A DNA stretch of 60,290 nt from Halorhodospira sp. (GCA_007121755.1 SKJZ01000039.1:1-60290), one strand, 5' to 3'. Shown: positions 7,773-17,718, numbered from the stretch's first letter. The notes: generated by a model from the sequence alone, not told the origin. Made by a program: numbers and translations.

Positions 7773-8474
7773 ATGCTGAACCCAGCACAAATGGCGGGGC
7801 TTGCCGGCGATGGAGGAAAGCCGGGCGGTATCCCGGAGGAGTTGCTTCTCCCCAAAGAGGAGGAGAACGGCTCCAACGATATCACCCACGAGGACTTCCT
7901 CAAGCTGATGCTGGCCCAGTTGGAGAACCAGGATCCGACCAACCCCCAGGACACGGAGAAGTTCATGGGGCAGATCGCGCAGTTCACTGCGGCATCCGGA
8001 ATCAGCCAACTGCAGTCCGACTTCCAGTCGTTCTTTGAGCATATGCGGTCGGATCAGTCCCTGCGGGCGTCCCACTTCGTCGGCCGGGAGGTGGTGGTGC
8101 GCGGCGCAGAGGGCTACCTGCCGGAACAGGGGGAATTGCAGGCTGTAATCGACCTCAAGGAGACGGCGCCGAACTTGACGGTGGACGTCGTCAGTCAATC
8201 GGGGGAACGGATCTACCGGGAGCGGCTTGGCGAGCGGTCGTCGGGCGAGCACCCCTTCCAATGGGACGGGACGGACGAGGACGGTCAGCGGCTGCCCGCG
8301 GGTAGCTACAAGATCAACGCGTACATCGAGGATGGCGATGAACGCCACGGCGTGCCCACCCTGGTGGGGGCGCCGGTGACCAGTGTCAGCTTGGGGCGCG
8401 ACGGGCGACCGCCAATGCTTAGCGTGGCCGGCCAGGGAGAGGTCTCCCTGGACGAAGTGCGGCGAATTCGGTAA
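7773..8474 (+). CDS. flgD: FlgD, hook scaffold/cap protein
   Basis: Caps the growing hook and is discarded at completion. It has 233 residues. The N-terminal export and assembly region has HEDFLKLMLAQLENQDPTNP (about 48-67), the family signature. The middle and end hold the Tudor/FnIII-like part (GREVVVRG, FQWDGTDEDGQRLPAGSYKI). A strong GGAGG precedes the ATG at 7773. It lies between flgC and flgE as usual. Confidence 0.95.
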   Translation: MLNPAQMAGLAGDGGKPGGIPEELLLPKEEENGSNDITHEDFLKLMLAQLENQDPTNPQDTEKFMGQIAQFTAASGISQLQSDFQSFFEHMRSDQSLRASHFVGREVVVRGAEGYLPEQGELQAVIDLKETAPNLTVDVVSQSGERIYRERLGERSSGEHPFQWDGTDEDGQRLPAGSYKINAYIEDGDERHGVPTLVGAPVTSVSLGRDGRPPMLSVAGQGEVSLDEVRRIR

Positions 8475-8498
8475 TTCGGCTCGAAAAGGGAGTCTGCC

Positions 8499-9734
8499 AT
8501 GTCTTTTAATGTTGCTTTGACCGGTATCAATGCGGCCTCCAAGGATCTCGAGGCCACCAGTAACAACCTGGCCAACTCGGGGACTACGGGATTCAAACGG
8601 TCGCGGGCCGAGTTCAACGACCTCTTCGCCATGGGGCCGATGGGGATTCCGCAACTCGCGATCGGCCAAGGTGCGCGCCTGGCCAACGTCGGGCAGATGT
8701 TTACCCAGGGCTCTTTCGACTTTACCGAGCGTAGCCTCGACCTGGGGATCGAGGGCGGCGGCTTCTTCCGGTTGGAAGACGACGGTGCGGTCACCTATTC
8801 ACGGGCCGGGCAGTTTGAAGTCGATCGAGAAGGCTATATCGTCAACAACACGGGTAAGCGGTTGACCGGTTACCGGACCGACGAGGCGGGGAACCGTATC
8901 GGCGATGGCCGGGATCAGTTGCGTTTGCCCACGGAAGGCATCCCCGCGCGTTCCACAAGCGGCGTGGAGGTGGGGGCCAACCTGAACGCCGATGTCGAGG
9001 CCATGGGACGGAACCAGGTGCCGTTCAACCCCGAGGATACCGAAACCTTCCACGAGTCGACCACGACCACGGTGTACGACTCCCAAGGGTCGGCGCGGGA
9101 TGCGACGTTCTATTTCGTTAAGAGGGGACCGAATGATTGGGACGTCTATACCGAGATCGAGGGTATGGACTGGGACGATGAGAATTCTCCCTATTTCGGT
9201 CCTCATCAGTTGGAGTTTGATGAGGCCGGTAATTTGGCCGGTGAGAACGGGGTAGCGGCCTACGAAGGCGAGTTTGCCGCGGCCGTGGAGGACCTGGATA
9301 TCGAGGTCGACTTCCGCGAGGTGACGCAGTTCGCCCGCCCGTTCAGCGTCACCCGCGTCAGCCAGGATGGATATGCCGCGGGTGAGTTCGAGAACGTCGA
9401 CGTGGAGAAGGACGGCCGGATCTTCGCTCGGTACAGCAACGGGCAGGCCCAGGTGGTGGGGCAGGTCGGATTGACCAGCTTCCCGTCGGAGGAGCGGCTT
9501 CTCAGCGTCGGCGAAACTTCCTGGCAGGAGACCTTCGAGGCCGGAGATCCGCTGATCGGGGTGCCCGGGCAGGGGACGTTCGGCAGGATCGAGAATGGCG
9601 CGTTGGAGCAGTCGAACGTCGATGTGGCGCATGAGCTGGTGAACATGATTACCGCCCAGCGGAACTTCTCCGCCAATGCGCGCATGGTCACCACTCAGGA
9701 CCAGATCACCCAGGAGATTATCAACATCCGGTAA
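8499..9734 (+). CDS. flgE: FlgE, hook protein
   Basis: Structural subunit of the hook, the universal joint outside the cell. It has 411 residues, within the normal range. The N-terminal axial motif is LTGINAASKDLEATSNNLAN followed by SGTTGFKRSR. The conserved LDLGIEGGGFF segment near residue 80 and the C-terminal FGRIENGALEQSNVDVAHEL and TTQDQITQEII are present. The central surface domain is very acidic, as often seen in halophile surface proteins. The ATG at 8499 has AAAGGGAG upstream. Confidence 0.96.
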   Translation: MSFNVALTGINAASKDLEATSNNLANSGTTGFKRSRAEFNDLFAMGPMGIPQLAIGQGARLANVGQMFTQGSFDFTERSLDLGIEGGGFFRLEDDGAVTYSRAGQFEVDREGYIVNNTGKRLTGYRTDEAGNRIGDGRDQLRLPTEGIPARSTSGVEVGANLNADVEAMGRNQVPFNPEDTETFHESTTTTVYDSQGSARDATFYFVKRGPNDWDVYTEIEGMDWDDENSPYFGPHQLEFDEAGNLAGENGVAAYEGEFAAAVEDLDIEVDFREVTQFARPFSVTRVSQDGYAAGEFENVDVEKDGRIFARYSNGQAQVVGQVGLTSFPSEERLLSVGETSWQETFEAGDPLIGVPGQGTFGRIENGALEQSNVDVAHELVNMITAQRNFSANARMVTTQDQITQEIINIR

Positions 9735-9740
9735 GGAGGG

Positions 9741-9758
9741 AGCGGCCTCCGGGCCGCT
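9741..9758. other. Hairpin between flgE and flgF
   Basis: AGCGGCC-TCCG-GGCCGCT forms a 7-bp perfect stem just after the flgE stop. There is no T-tract. It could damp read-through or stabilise the flgE message end, giving more hook protein than downstream rod protein. Confidence 0.5.
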
Positions 9759-9779
9759 TCCCGCTGAGGTGACAAGCCT

Positions 9780-10520
9780 ATGGACCGTCAGCTCTACATT
9801 GCGATGACCGGGGCGAAGCACTCCCTGGAGGCGCAGCGCCACAACAATAACAACCTGGCCAATGCCAATACGCCGGGTTTCCGCGCTGACCTAGATAGCT
9901 TCTACCAGGCGCCAATGCACGGGCCGGGTTTCGCGACCCGGGCGTACGCTGAAGAGCTGCGAGCCGGAACCGACTTTTCTGGCGGAACGGTGATGACCAC
10001 CGGGCGGCCACTGGATGTCGCCATCCAGGACGAGGGGTGGTTTGTGGTGCAGGCGACGGACGGCAGCGAAGCGTATACCCGGCGCGGGGACTTCCAGGTC
10101 AACGCCGCCGGTTTGCTTACGACCGGTGACGGTCTGATGGTGATGGGCGAGGCGGGACCCATCGCGATTCCGCCGGACAGCAAGGTGGAGGTCGGGGATG
10201 ACGGTGTGATCACCGCGATACCCGACGGCGTCCCGGAGGCCCCGATACAGGTCGATCGCTTCCGGCTGGTGAATCCCCCTCTCGGGGGACTCTTCAAGCA
10301 CGAGGACGGGCTGTTTCGGTTGCACGATGGACAGGCCGCCCCGGATGACGCGGCGGTTCGGGTTAAGAGCGGTGCGCTGGAAGGCAGCAATGTGAATATG
10401 GCCGAGGCGTTGGTCCAGATGATCGATCACGCGCGGCAGTTCGAGACCCACGTCAAGATGATGACCACGGCCGAGCGGAACGAGGAGACATCGGCCCAAC
10501 TTCTCCGCCATCCAAGCTGA
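9780..10520 (+). CDS. flgF: FlgF, rod protein
   Basis: Rod subunit between the proximal and distal rod. It has 246 residues, normal. The family pattern is clear: MDRQLYIAMTGAKHSLEAQ, then NNLANANTPGFRADL, LDVAIQDEGWFVVQ near 78-91, and GALEGSNVNMAEALVQMIDHARQFETHVKMM at the end. The tract HNNNNLANANTPGF has extra asparagines compared with the usual SNNLANVNTPGF. Start ATG at 9780. It precedes flgG by 38 bases. Confidence 0.95.
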   Translation: MDRQLYIAMTGAKHSLEAQRHNNNNLANANTPGFRADLDSFYQAPMHGPGFATRAYAEELRAGTDFSGGTVMTTGRPLDVAIQDEGWFVVQATDGSEAYTRRGDFQVNAAGLLTTGDGLMVMGEAGPIAIPPDSKVEVGDDGVITAIPDGVPEAPIQVDRFRLVNPPLGGLFKHEDGLFRLHDGQAAPDDAAVRVKSGALEGSNVNMAEALVQMIDHARQFETHVKMMTTAERNEETSAQLLRHPS

Positions 10521-10558
10521 TGGCCGTAACCGAGTAGCTGTTTAAGGAGATATAGGCG

Positions 10559-11344
10559 ATGAATCCGGCACTTTGGGTGAGCAAAACCGGCCTGGATGCG
10601 CAGCAGAAGAGCATGCAGGTGGTTTCCAACAACTTGGCGAACGTCAACACCAACGGATTCAAGAAGGATCGAGCGAATTTCGAGGATCTGTTCTACCAGA
10701 CGGTGCGTCAGCCCGGCGGGCAGTCGAGCCAGGACACGCTGCTGCCCACCGGCCTGATGCTCGGCACCGGCAGCCGCGTGGTCGGGACCGAGAAGATCCA
10801 TACCCAGGGCAACATTATCCAGACGGAGCGCAGCCTCGACGTGGCTATTGAGGGTAAGGGGTTCTTCCAGATCCTCCGGCCGGATGGCGAGGTGGCCTAC
10901 ACCCGTGACGGCGGCTTTCAGCTCAACCAGGACGGGCAGATCGTGACTTCCGGAGGGTACTTGCTGGAGCCGGCGATCGCGGTGCCCGAGGAGGCCGAGC
11001 ATGTGACGATCGGGACCGATGGCACGGTGAGCGCGAAGATGCCGGGGGAGGCGCAGCCTCAGGAACTTGGACAGTTGGAACTCGCGGATTTTATCAATCC
11101 GGCGGGGCTGCAGCCGGTCGGTGAAAACCTGTTTGTCGAGACGGCGGCCAGTGGCGGCCCATTGATCGGTGTCCCCGGAGAGAACGCGCTCGGGACGGTG
11201 ATGCAGGGGGCGCTGGAGTCTTCCAATGTCAATATCGCCGAAGAGTTGGTCAACATGATTGAGACGCAGCGCGGCTTTGAGACCAATACACGGGCGCTCT
11301 CCACGACCGATCAGATGCTGCAATTCATGAACCAGAACGTCTGA
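10559..11344 (+). CDS. flgG: FlgG, distal rod protein
   Basis: Forms the distal rod that passes through the P and L rings. It has 261 residues, the canonical length. Motifs: ALWVSKTGLDAQQKSMQVVSNNLANVNTNGFKKDR at the start, the FlgG-specific segment ending in FYQTVRQPGGQ, LDVAIEGKGFFQI, and LESSNVNIAEELVNMIETQRGFETNTRALSTTDQMLQF at the end. AAGGAG lies 7-8 bases before the ATG. Confidence 0.97.
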   Translation: MNPALWVSKTGLDAQQKSMQVVSNNLANVNTNGFKKDRANFEDLFYQTVRQPGGQSSQDTLLPTGLMLGTGSRVVGTEKIHTQGNIIQTERSLDVAIEGKGFFQILRPDGEVAYTRDGGFQLNQDGQIVTSGGYLLEPAIAVPEEAEHVTIGTDGTVSAKMPGEAQPQELGQLELADFINPAGLQPVGENLFVETAASGGPLIGVPGENALGTVMQGALESSNVNIAEELVNMIETQRGFETNTRALSTTDQMLQFMNQNV

Positions 11345-11375
11345 ACCGGCCGGTAGCCGTAGGGGGTAATGGACG

Positions 11376-12044
11376 ATGAGGAGAGTCGCCTTCGCAGTGT
11401 GTGGCGCGATGGTGCTCGGCGCCTGCGCCCCGCTGCCGCCGGAGGACGCCCCGGAGCCGATGCCGCTGACCGCGCCACGGATCGACCTCTCCGACAATGG
11501 GAACGGCGAGGTGGGCATGATGTTCGAGGAAGAGCGGTCGCTGCGTCTGTTCGAGGATCGCAGCGCCCGGCGGCGTGGGGATCTGGTAACCGTGATAATC
11601 GAGGAACAGACCGCGGGGAATAAGTCCGTGAGTTCCAGTATGAACCGGTCCGCCGGCGCCGAAATACCGGCGCCGCGGATTGGCGATCAGGATTTGGAGA
11701 TCGCTGGGCGGCCTTTCGCCTTTGAGCACGAGGGGGATGCCGCGTTCGAAGGACAGGGGCAGGCGGATCAGGCGACCAACCTGACTGGCACGATCACCGC
11801 CGTGGTGGTCGACACGATGCCCAATGGCCATCTGGTCATACAGGGCGAGAAGGCCGTAACCGTTAGCCAGGGCCAGGAGTATGTGGTTGTTTCGGGGATC
11901 GTTCGCGCCGACGACGTGGCGCCGGACAACACTGTTTCATCCAATCTGATCGCGAATATGCAACTGAGCTACACCGGCAGTGAGACGATCGACGACACAA
12001 CGAAGCCCGGCTGGTTGACTCGCTTCCTTATGCGGCGCCTTTAG
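11376..12044 (+). CDS. flgH: FlgH, L-ring lipoprotein
   Basis: Outer-membrane L-ring subunit. It has 222 residues. A signal peptide with lipobox LGAC and lipidated cysteine at residue 17 is visible. The mature protein holds LFEDRSARRRGDLVTVIIEE, the Ala/Thr-rich strand region and NGHLVIQGEKAVTVSQGQEYV with VVSGIVRADDVAPDNTV. The C-terminus LTRFLMRRL is like the usual W(L/F)xRFF end. It overlaps no neighbour; flgI follows closely. Confidence 0.96.
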   Translation: MRRVAFAVCGAMVLGACAPLPPEDAPEPMPLTAPRIDLSDNGNGEVGMMFEEERSLRLFEDRSARRRGDLVTVIIEEQTAGNKSVSSSMNRSAGAEIPAPRIGDQDLEIAGRPFAFEHEGDAAFEGQGQADQATNLTGTITAVVVDTMPNGHLVIQGEKAVTVSQGQEYVVVSGIVRADDVAPDNTVSSNLIANMQLSYTGSETIDDTTKPGWLTRFLMRRL

Positions 12045-12101
12045 CCGATGCAATGTCTGTATCGACCGGAGTTTCTCAACGATTCAACCGGGATGGGGCC
12101 A

Positions 12102-13196
12102 ATGAAAATGGGTAAGCGCAAAATGGGAATCCGGCAAAAAGCGTGGTTCGATCGGGTAGTGCTGGGCGCCATGGTATTTGCCGTCCTGGCCGCGACGGGG
12201 GCCGCCGCGGCCGAGCGGATCAAGGATATCTCCACCATTTCCGGCGTTCGTAGTAATCAATTGGTGGGGTACGGCCTGGTAGTGGGGCTGGACGGGACCG
12301 GCGACCAGACGCCGTTCACGGAGCAAAGCCTGCGTTCCATGCTTGCGACTCAGGGGGTGACCGTGCCCCCGGACGTCGATCTCAGGACAGACAACGTCGC
12401 CGCGGTCATGGTCTCGGCGGAGTTGCCGGCGTTCGCCCGTTCCGGGCAGCGCATCGACATCACGGTCTCGTCCATTGGTAACGCTGAGACACTGCAGGGC
12501 GGGGAGCTCTTGATGACGCCGTTGCGTGGGGTGGACGATCGTATCTACGCCGTCGCCCAGGGAAGCGTCATTGTGGGTGGGCTCGGTTCCGCCGGCGCGC
12601 AGATCGACATCGAAACCCCCGGCACGGCTTCCATGCCGCGAGGGGCCATCGTGGAACGGCGAGCCCCGTCCAATTTCGCCGACCAGGATGAAGTAGTCCT
12701 CAATCTGAATACGCCCGATTTTACGACCGCACGGCGCACCGCCGAGGTTATTAACGAGCAGCTGGGTCCGAATACCGCGCGGGCCGCCGACGCGGTGACG
12801 GTACGCGTGCGGGCGCCTCGCGACCCGGACCGGCGGGTCAGCTTTATCTCCTTCCTGGAAGAGTTACGGGTTACTCCGGGAGAGGCGCCGGCGCGGGTCA
12901 TTGTGAACGCCCGGACCGGAACCATTGTCATGGGGTCCAAAGTGCGCGTGCTCCCGGCGGCGGTGACCCACGGCAGTATGACCGTGGCGATTGAGGGGGC
13001 GCCAGAAGCGGAACTGAACGGAGAAGCGGCGGCCGATGGGGGCGAGGATTCGATGTTTGTCTTTGAGCCGGGGGCCGATCTCAACGAGATCGTGAACGCG
13101 GTGAACAGCGTCGGCGCCAGCCCAGGGGACTTGGTCGCGATCCTGGAAGCCCTGAAGGCGGCGGGCGCCTTGCGGGCGGAACTACTGGTGATCTAG
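12102..13196 (+). CDS. flgI: FlgI, P-ring protein
   Basis: Periplasmic P-ring subunit assembled with the help of FlgA. A signal peptide with hydrophobic VVLGAMVFAVLAATGAAAA ends before AERIKDI. Family motifs: RSNQLVGYGLVVGLDGTGDQ, DNVAAVMVSAELPAFARSGQ, IVMGSKVRVLPAAVTHGS and the C-terminal DLVAILEALKAAGALRAEL. The reading frame is open from 12048. I prefer the ATG at 12102 (MKMGKRK) with GGGG just upstream because it gives a normal signal peptide; 12093 (MGPMKM) and 12048 are alternatives. Confidence 0.93.
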   Translation: MKMGKRKMGIRQKAWFDRVVLGAMVFAVLAATGAAAAERIKDISTISGVRSNQLVGYGLVVGLDGTGDQTPFTEQSLRSMLATQGVTVPPDVDLRTDNVAAVMVSAELPAFARSGQRIDITVSSIGNAETLQGGELLMTPLRGVDDRIYAVAQGSVIVGGLGSAGAQIDIETPGTASMPRGAIVERRAPSNFADQDEVVLNLNTPDFTTARRTAEVINEQLGPNTARAADAVTVRVRAPRDPDRRVSFISFLEELRVTPGEAPARVIVNARTGTIVMGSKVRVLPAAVTHGSMTVAIEGAPEAELNGEAAADGGEDSMFVFEPGADLNEIVNAVNSVGASPGDLVAILEALKAAGALRAELLVI

Positions 13197-13205
13197 GAGG
13201 TTTTG

Positions 13206-14207
13206 GTGCGTGATGCTCACATGCTCGGCAACGCGCTGCAGCCCGAAGGGCTGACCAGCCTGCGCGGCCGGCTCCAGCAGCCGACGGCCGAAGACATCCG
13301 TGAGGTCGCCCAGCAGTTCGAGAGTGTCTTCGTCGAGATGATGCTCAAACAGATGCGCGCCGCCACACCAGGGGAGAGCATGTTTGGCGGGAATGCGGAA
13401 GATACCTATCGCAGCCTGTTCGACCGCCAGATGGCTCTGCAAGTTGCCCGGGGCGAGGGGATCGGATTGGCGCCGATGATCGAGCGCGAGATGCGGCGCA
13501 ACGTTGGGCTGGAGACCGATGAGGCGCAGGCCGTGCGGGGGTTGGAGGACTACCGCCGGCAGCCGGTCACCCTTCCCCGGTCCGCGGATGAATCAGCGGT
13601 GAGTGGCGTGGTGGAACCGGGCGGTGCCGAGAGCGCGGCGCCCGAAGACCGCGGGGGGGCAACCGGGCTGGGCGGTAAGGGTCCGGCTTGGAGTACCCCG
13701 GAAGAGTTCGTCGAGGCCATTGGGCCAGCCGCCAGACGCACCGCCGAAAAGTTGGGAGTGCCGGCGGTGGCGCTTGTCGCCCAGGCTGCCTTGGAGACCG
13801 GCTGGGGGCAACATGTGATTCGGGACGGCGAGGGGCGTAGCTCCAATAACCTGTTCAATATCAAGGCGCACACCTCCGCATGGAAGGATGAGAGTGTCCG
13901 TGTGCCGACATTGGAGTATCGTGACGGAATACCGCAGCGGGAGTTCGCTGATTTTCGCGTTTACGACTCGGTGGAGGATAGCTTCCGCGACTACGCCGAC
14001 TTTCTTCAACGCAACCCCCGTTATCGGGCGGCCCTGGAGGTTGGCGACGACCCGTCGCGCTTCGTAAGGGCCTTGCAACAGGCCGGTTACGCCACCGATC
14101 CGCGCTACGCCGAGAAGTTGGAGCGGATCATGGAGAGCACGCGCGGTGACCACGTTCGCGCGGGCGCGGATGTGCTCAAGATTCCGGACGATGTGCCGAC
14201 AGGTTAA
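13206..14207 (+). CDS. flgJ: FlgJ, rod scaffold with peptidoglycan hydrolase domain
   Basis: Bifunctional protein: the N-terminal part (about 25-100, VAQQFESVFVEMMLKQMRAA) caps the growing rod, and the C-terminal muramidase (about 165-320) opens the peptidoglycan. The catalytic glutamate is in AQAALETGWG (E197), with SSNNLFNIKA and the FRVYDSVEDSFRDYADFL region downstream. A Gly/Glu-rich linker joins the two. The GTG at 13206 follows AGGAGG by 5 bases; a TTG three bases earlier is less likely. It has 333 residues, normal for the dual-domain gammaproteobacterial form. Confidence 0.96.
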   Translation: MRDAHMLGNALQPEGLTSLRGRLQQPTAEDIREVAQQFESVFVEMMLKQMRAATPGESMFGGNAEDTYRSLFDRQMALQVARGEGIGLAPMIEREMRRNVGLETDEAQAVRGLEDYRRQPVTLPRSADESAVSGVVEPGGAESAAPEDRGGATGLGGKGPAWSTPEEFVEAIGPAARRTAEKLGVPAVALVAQAALETGWGQHVIRDGEGRSSNNLFNIKAHTSAWKDESVRVPTLEYRDGIPQREFADFRVYDSVEDSFRDYADFLQRNPRYRAALEVGDDPSRFVRALQQAGYATDPRYAEKLERIMESTRGDHVRAGADVLKIPDDVPTG

Positions 14208-14246
14208 GTGAGAGACGGACCCGCGGGTCCGCACAGGTAGAGCGCC

Positions 14247-16268
14247 ATGGCAGACATACTGCAGACTGGGATCTCCGGGCTCCGCGCTTCGCAGCGCGGA
14301 CTGGCGACTACTTCGCACAATATCTCCAACGTCAACACCGACGGCTTCAGCCGCCAGCGGGTGGAGCAGGATAGCTCACTGCCCAAATACTTCTCGCGGG
14401 GCGCGATCGGCACCGGCACGCAGGTACAGACCATCGCCCGGATGAGCGAAGAGACCCGTGTGGACGCCCTTCGGCGGAACCACACTGAGTACGAGCGGCT
14501 GGATACGCTGCAGGAGATGACCGGGCGGATCGACAATCTGGTGGCCGACCCCGACGCCGGCCTCAGCCCGGTGCTGCGGGGGTTCTTCGACGCGGTGGAG
14601 GAGGTGGCCAACGACCCCTCCAATACCGTTGCCGCCCAACAGTTGTTGACCCAGGGGCAAACCTTGGTGGACCGGTTTGATACGCTGGACCGGCGATTGC
14701 TCGATCTGGGTAACGACGTCAATAAACGGATTGAGGTGCAGGCCGAGCAGGTGAACGGCTTGGCGGAGTCGATAGCCGACTTGAATAATGAGATCCGCCG
14801 CCGGTGGTTACGGCCGGAGCGGCCGCCCAATGATCTGCTCGATCGCCGCGAGGAGAAGATTCGTGAGCTTTCGGAGTTGGTCGAGGTGCGTATTACGCAC
14901 CAGGATGATCTGGCGCTGAACGTGGCGATCGGCAGCGGTCAGCCGCTGGTTACCGGTGACCGGGCCAATGAGGTTCAAGTGGTGCAGAACCCCTACGATC
15001 CCGAGCGGCCCGAGTTGGCGGTGAAGGTCGGGGAGCGGGAGCTGCAGGTCAGCCAGTCCATACGTGGTGGAACCCTCGGCGGTTTGTTGGAGTTCCGCGA
15101 CGACGTCCTGGATAAGACGCGGGACGAGTTGGGCAGGGTCGCTACCTCGGTGGCGGCTGCCTTCAACGAGCAGCACAATCGCGGCGTCCAATTTGATGCC
15201 GGCCATCCGCTCCCCGGTGGGGATTTTTTCCGTCACGCGGAGGTCAGTGTCGCGCGGCATCCGCGTAACGAAGGAAGCGAACGGCCCGAGGTGGTGATTG
15301 ACCGGGATGATATTGGAGGTCTCACCGGCCAGAACTACCTGTTGACCCAGGTCGACGGCGACTGGGTGCTGCGGACAGAAGGGCATTCCGAAGAGCGGGC
15401 GCTCGGTCTCGACATTGAAGCCGACGCGGACGGGCGCTACCGCGTGGACGGAATGATCATTGCGCCGCCAAGCGATGCCGCCGATGGGGATCAGTTCCGG
15501 ATCGCGCCCACCCGGGAAGGCGCCCGGGAGGTCGAAGTCCGCCTGTCGCGTCCCACTCAGGTGGCTACGGCCGCACCGGCGCTTACCGGCGAGGCCCTCA
15601 ATGACGAGGGGCAGAGTATCAATAGCGGGCGTGGCCATATCAGTTTGCCCGTCGTTGGGGATGCACGGGGCGTGATGGAGGCGTTGGAGGAGGGAGGCGC
15701 TCTGTCCAAGGGGGTGACCCTGGAGTACGTGGAGGAGGCCAACGGCGACTCCTTCTTCCAAGTGTATGTCGGGGGCGAGGCTTTACCCGGCGCGAGACTC
15801 GCCTACCAACCGAGCGATCCCCAACTGGGCGAGGTCTATAACCTGTCCGAGGTCGAGGGGCTGGAGGGGCTCGATATCGAGATCCGCCTGTACGGGGAGC
15901 CCGATACAGGCGACCGGTTTGCGGTGACCGGTAACTATGAAGGCATTGGCGATAACACCAACGCGCTGCGGTTGGCGGAATTGGCCGAGACGGGGATTAT
16001 GGATCGCGGTAACAGCACGTTCCAGGAGGCGTACAGCTCGATGGTCGGCGAGGTGGGTGCCTACAGCGCACGGGTTCAGACCAATCGGGATGCCCAGTAC
16101 GCCTTGTTGCAACAGGCCGAGGAGGCGTGGGAATCGCTCTCCGGGGTGAACCTCGACGAAGAGGCCGCCAAGATGATGGAATTACAGCGGTCCTACCAAG
16201 CCGCGGCACAGGTGATCACCACCGCCGATGAAATCTTCCGGGAACTGCTCATGGCGGTCCGGCGCTAG
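14247..16268 (+). CDS. flgK: FlgK, hook-filament junction protein 1
   Basis: Joins hook to filament and is a FlgN client. It has 673 residues, close to the long Pseudomonas-type FlgK. The N-terminus has LQTGISGLRASQRGLATTSHNISNVNTDGFSRQRVEQ, then DNLVADPDAGLSPVLRGFFDAVEEVANDPSN. The C-terminus has GVNLDEEAAKMMELQRSYQAAAQVITTADEIFRELLMAVRR. The middle is acidic and variable. A GGACCCGCGGGTCC palindrome sits in the 39-base gap upstream (14218-14231). flgL follows after 13 bases. Confidence 0.96.
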   Translation: MADILQTGISGLRASQRGLATTSHNISNVNTDGFSRQRVEQDSSLPKYFSRGAIGTGTQVQTIARMSEETRVDALRRNHTEYERLDTLQEMTGRIDNLVADPDAGLSPVLRGFFDAVEEVANDPSNTVAAQQLLTQGQTLVDRFDTLDRRLLDLGNDVNKRIEVQAEQVNGLAESIADLNNEIRRRWLRPERPPNDLLDRREEKIRELSELVEVRITHQDDLALNVAIGSGQPLVTGDRANEVQVVQNPYDPERPELAVKVGERELQVSQSIRGGTLGGLLEFRDDVLDKTRDELGRVATSVAAAFNEQHNRGVQFDAGHPLPGGDFFRHAEVSVARHPRNEGSERPEVVIDRDDIGGLTGQNYLLTQVDGDWVLRTEGHSEERALGLDIEADADGRYRVDGMIIAPPSDAADGDQFRIAPTREGAREVEVRLSRPTQVATAAPALTGEALNDEGQSINSGRGHISLPVVGDARGVMEALEEGGALSKGVTLEYVEEANGDSFFQVYVGGEALPGARLAYQPSDPQLGEVYNLSEVEGLEGLDIEIRLYGEPDTGDRFAVTGNYEGIGDNTNALRLAELAETGIMDRGNSTFQEAYSSMVGEVGAYSARVQTNRDAQYALLQQAEEAWESLSGVNLDEEAAKMMELQRSYQAAAQVITTADEIFRELLMAVRR

Positions 16269-16281
16269 GAGATCGTGAGCC

Positions 16282-17574
16282 GTGCGTGTATCCACCAGCC
16301 ATATGCAGAATACCGGCGTCCAGAACATGACTGGACAGCAGCAGGGTATTACCGATACCCAGACCCAGTTGGCGAGTGGCCGCAAGGTCTTGCGCCCGTC
16401 CGACGATCCGCCGCGGGCGGCGCGTAGCCTCGATTTGGAGCGGGCAGTGCAGTCCGTTGAACGTTTCAACCGGAACGTTGACATGGCACGGACGCGGCTG
16501 AATCTCTCCGAAGCGACCATGGACCAGGCCGGGGACCAGTTGCAGCGCATTCGTGAACTGGCGGTCCAGGCAGCCAACGACAGCCAGGATCGGAGAACCC
16601 GCAGCTATATCGCATCGGAGGTGCGCGAGCGCTACCAGCAATTGGTGCAGCTTGCGAACAGCCAGGACGGTAACGGTGAATACCTCTTTGCCGGCGCGAA
16701 GACGAGGACGCGTCCGTTCAGTCTGGGGCCCGACGAGAAGGTGACCTACCTCGGCGATCAAAATCAACGCCAAGTGCGAATCGGCCCCGGCCGGCAGATC
16801 GCCGTCGACAACTCCGGCTTCGACGCCTTTATGAAGGTCTACCACGGCAACGCCCAGTACGACGCGCGCGAACATCCGGACAACACGGGCACCGGTGTGG
16901 CCACGGTGGTCGACCGTGGGGTCCAGCGCTTCGATCCCCATATCGACGAGTACCGGGTCCGCTTTGCCGAGGACGACCAGGGCAGCCTGCGCTACGCGGT
17001 GGAGCGTAGCCACGACATAACCGATCCCGCGGCGTGGGAGTGGGTGGTGCCGGCGGAGGGCGGCAACGGTCAGCCCCCGGCCATCGAGGACGCCCCCATC
17101 TATGAACAGGGCGCGACAATCGAGCTGGATGAGGGCATCCGGATCGTCTTGGATGGCGAGCCCGACCCGGCTGCCGACTTCGCTGCCGCCGATCCGGGCG
17201 ATACCTTCCATGTGCGTGGCAGCCGGCCGCAATCGATCTTCGATACGGTGAAACAGTTCATCGACGCGTTGGAGGAAGACGGCGAGGGGCCCGGATTCCG
17301 CAATGCAGTGAACCGGGCCATCGGCGATATCGATCTCGGCTTGGAGAACACCTTCCGGGTCCGCGCGGAGTTGGGTGCCCGCCAGTCGACGCTGGATACG
17401 GAGGAGGCCGGCAACCGGGCGGCCCTTGTTGACCTCCAGGAAGCGTTGTCCCGCGAGCAGGATCTCGACTACGCCGAGGCGACCGGCCGTTTCAATCAGG
17501 AGCTAACCGGCCTTCAGGCCGCCCAGATGTCTTTTAGCCGTATCCAAGACCTCTCGCTGTTCAATTATATCTAA
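16282..17574 (+). CDS. flgL: FlgL, hook-filament junction protein 3
   Basis: Last junction protein below the filament. It has 430 residues. The flagellin-like N-terminus has RVSTSHMQNTGVQNMTGQQQGITDTQTQLASGRKVLRPSDDPPRAA and LQRIRELAVQAANDSQDRRTRSYIASEVRERYQQLVQLANSQDGNGEYLFAG. The C-terminus is LQEALSREQDLDYAEATGRF and AAQMSFSRIQDLSLFNYI. The start is a GTG with GGAGATC upstream. It ends the rod-hook operon; no good terminator is visible in the 164 bases that follow. Confidence 0.96.
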   Translation: MRVSTSHMQNTGVQNMTGQQQGITDTQTQLASGRKVLRPSDDPPRAARSLDLERAVQSVERFNRNVDMARTRLNLSEATMDQAGDQLQRIRELAVQAANDSQDRRTRSYIASEVRERYQQLVQLANSQDGNGEYLFAGAKTRTRPFSLGPDEKVTYLGDQNQRQVRIGPGRQIAVDNSGFDAFMKVYHGNAQYDAREHPDNTGTGVATVVDRGVQRFDPHIDEYRVRFAEDDQGSLRYAVERSHDITDPAAWEWVVPAEGGNGQPPAIEDAPIYEQGATIELDEGIRIVLDGEPDPAADFAAADPGDTFHVRGSRPQSIFDTVKQFIDALEEDGEGPGFRNAVNRAIGDIDLGLENTFRVRAELGARQSTLDTEEAGNRAALVDLQEALSREQDLDYAEATGRFNQELTGLQAAQMSFSRIQDLSLFNYI

Positions 17575-17718
17575 CGGCATCACGCAAGCCCCTGTATGCC
17601 GCGCCCTTTATTGGCCTCGTGGTTAGGTGAGACCAAAGGCATCCCAGTCATATCGATCTGAGTGATAGCTGAAGACTAACAATATGCAGGTACGGCTTCG
17701 AATCTTCAATTAGAAACG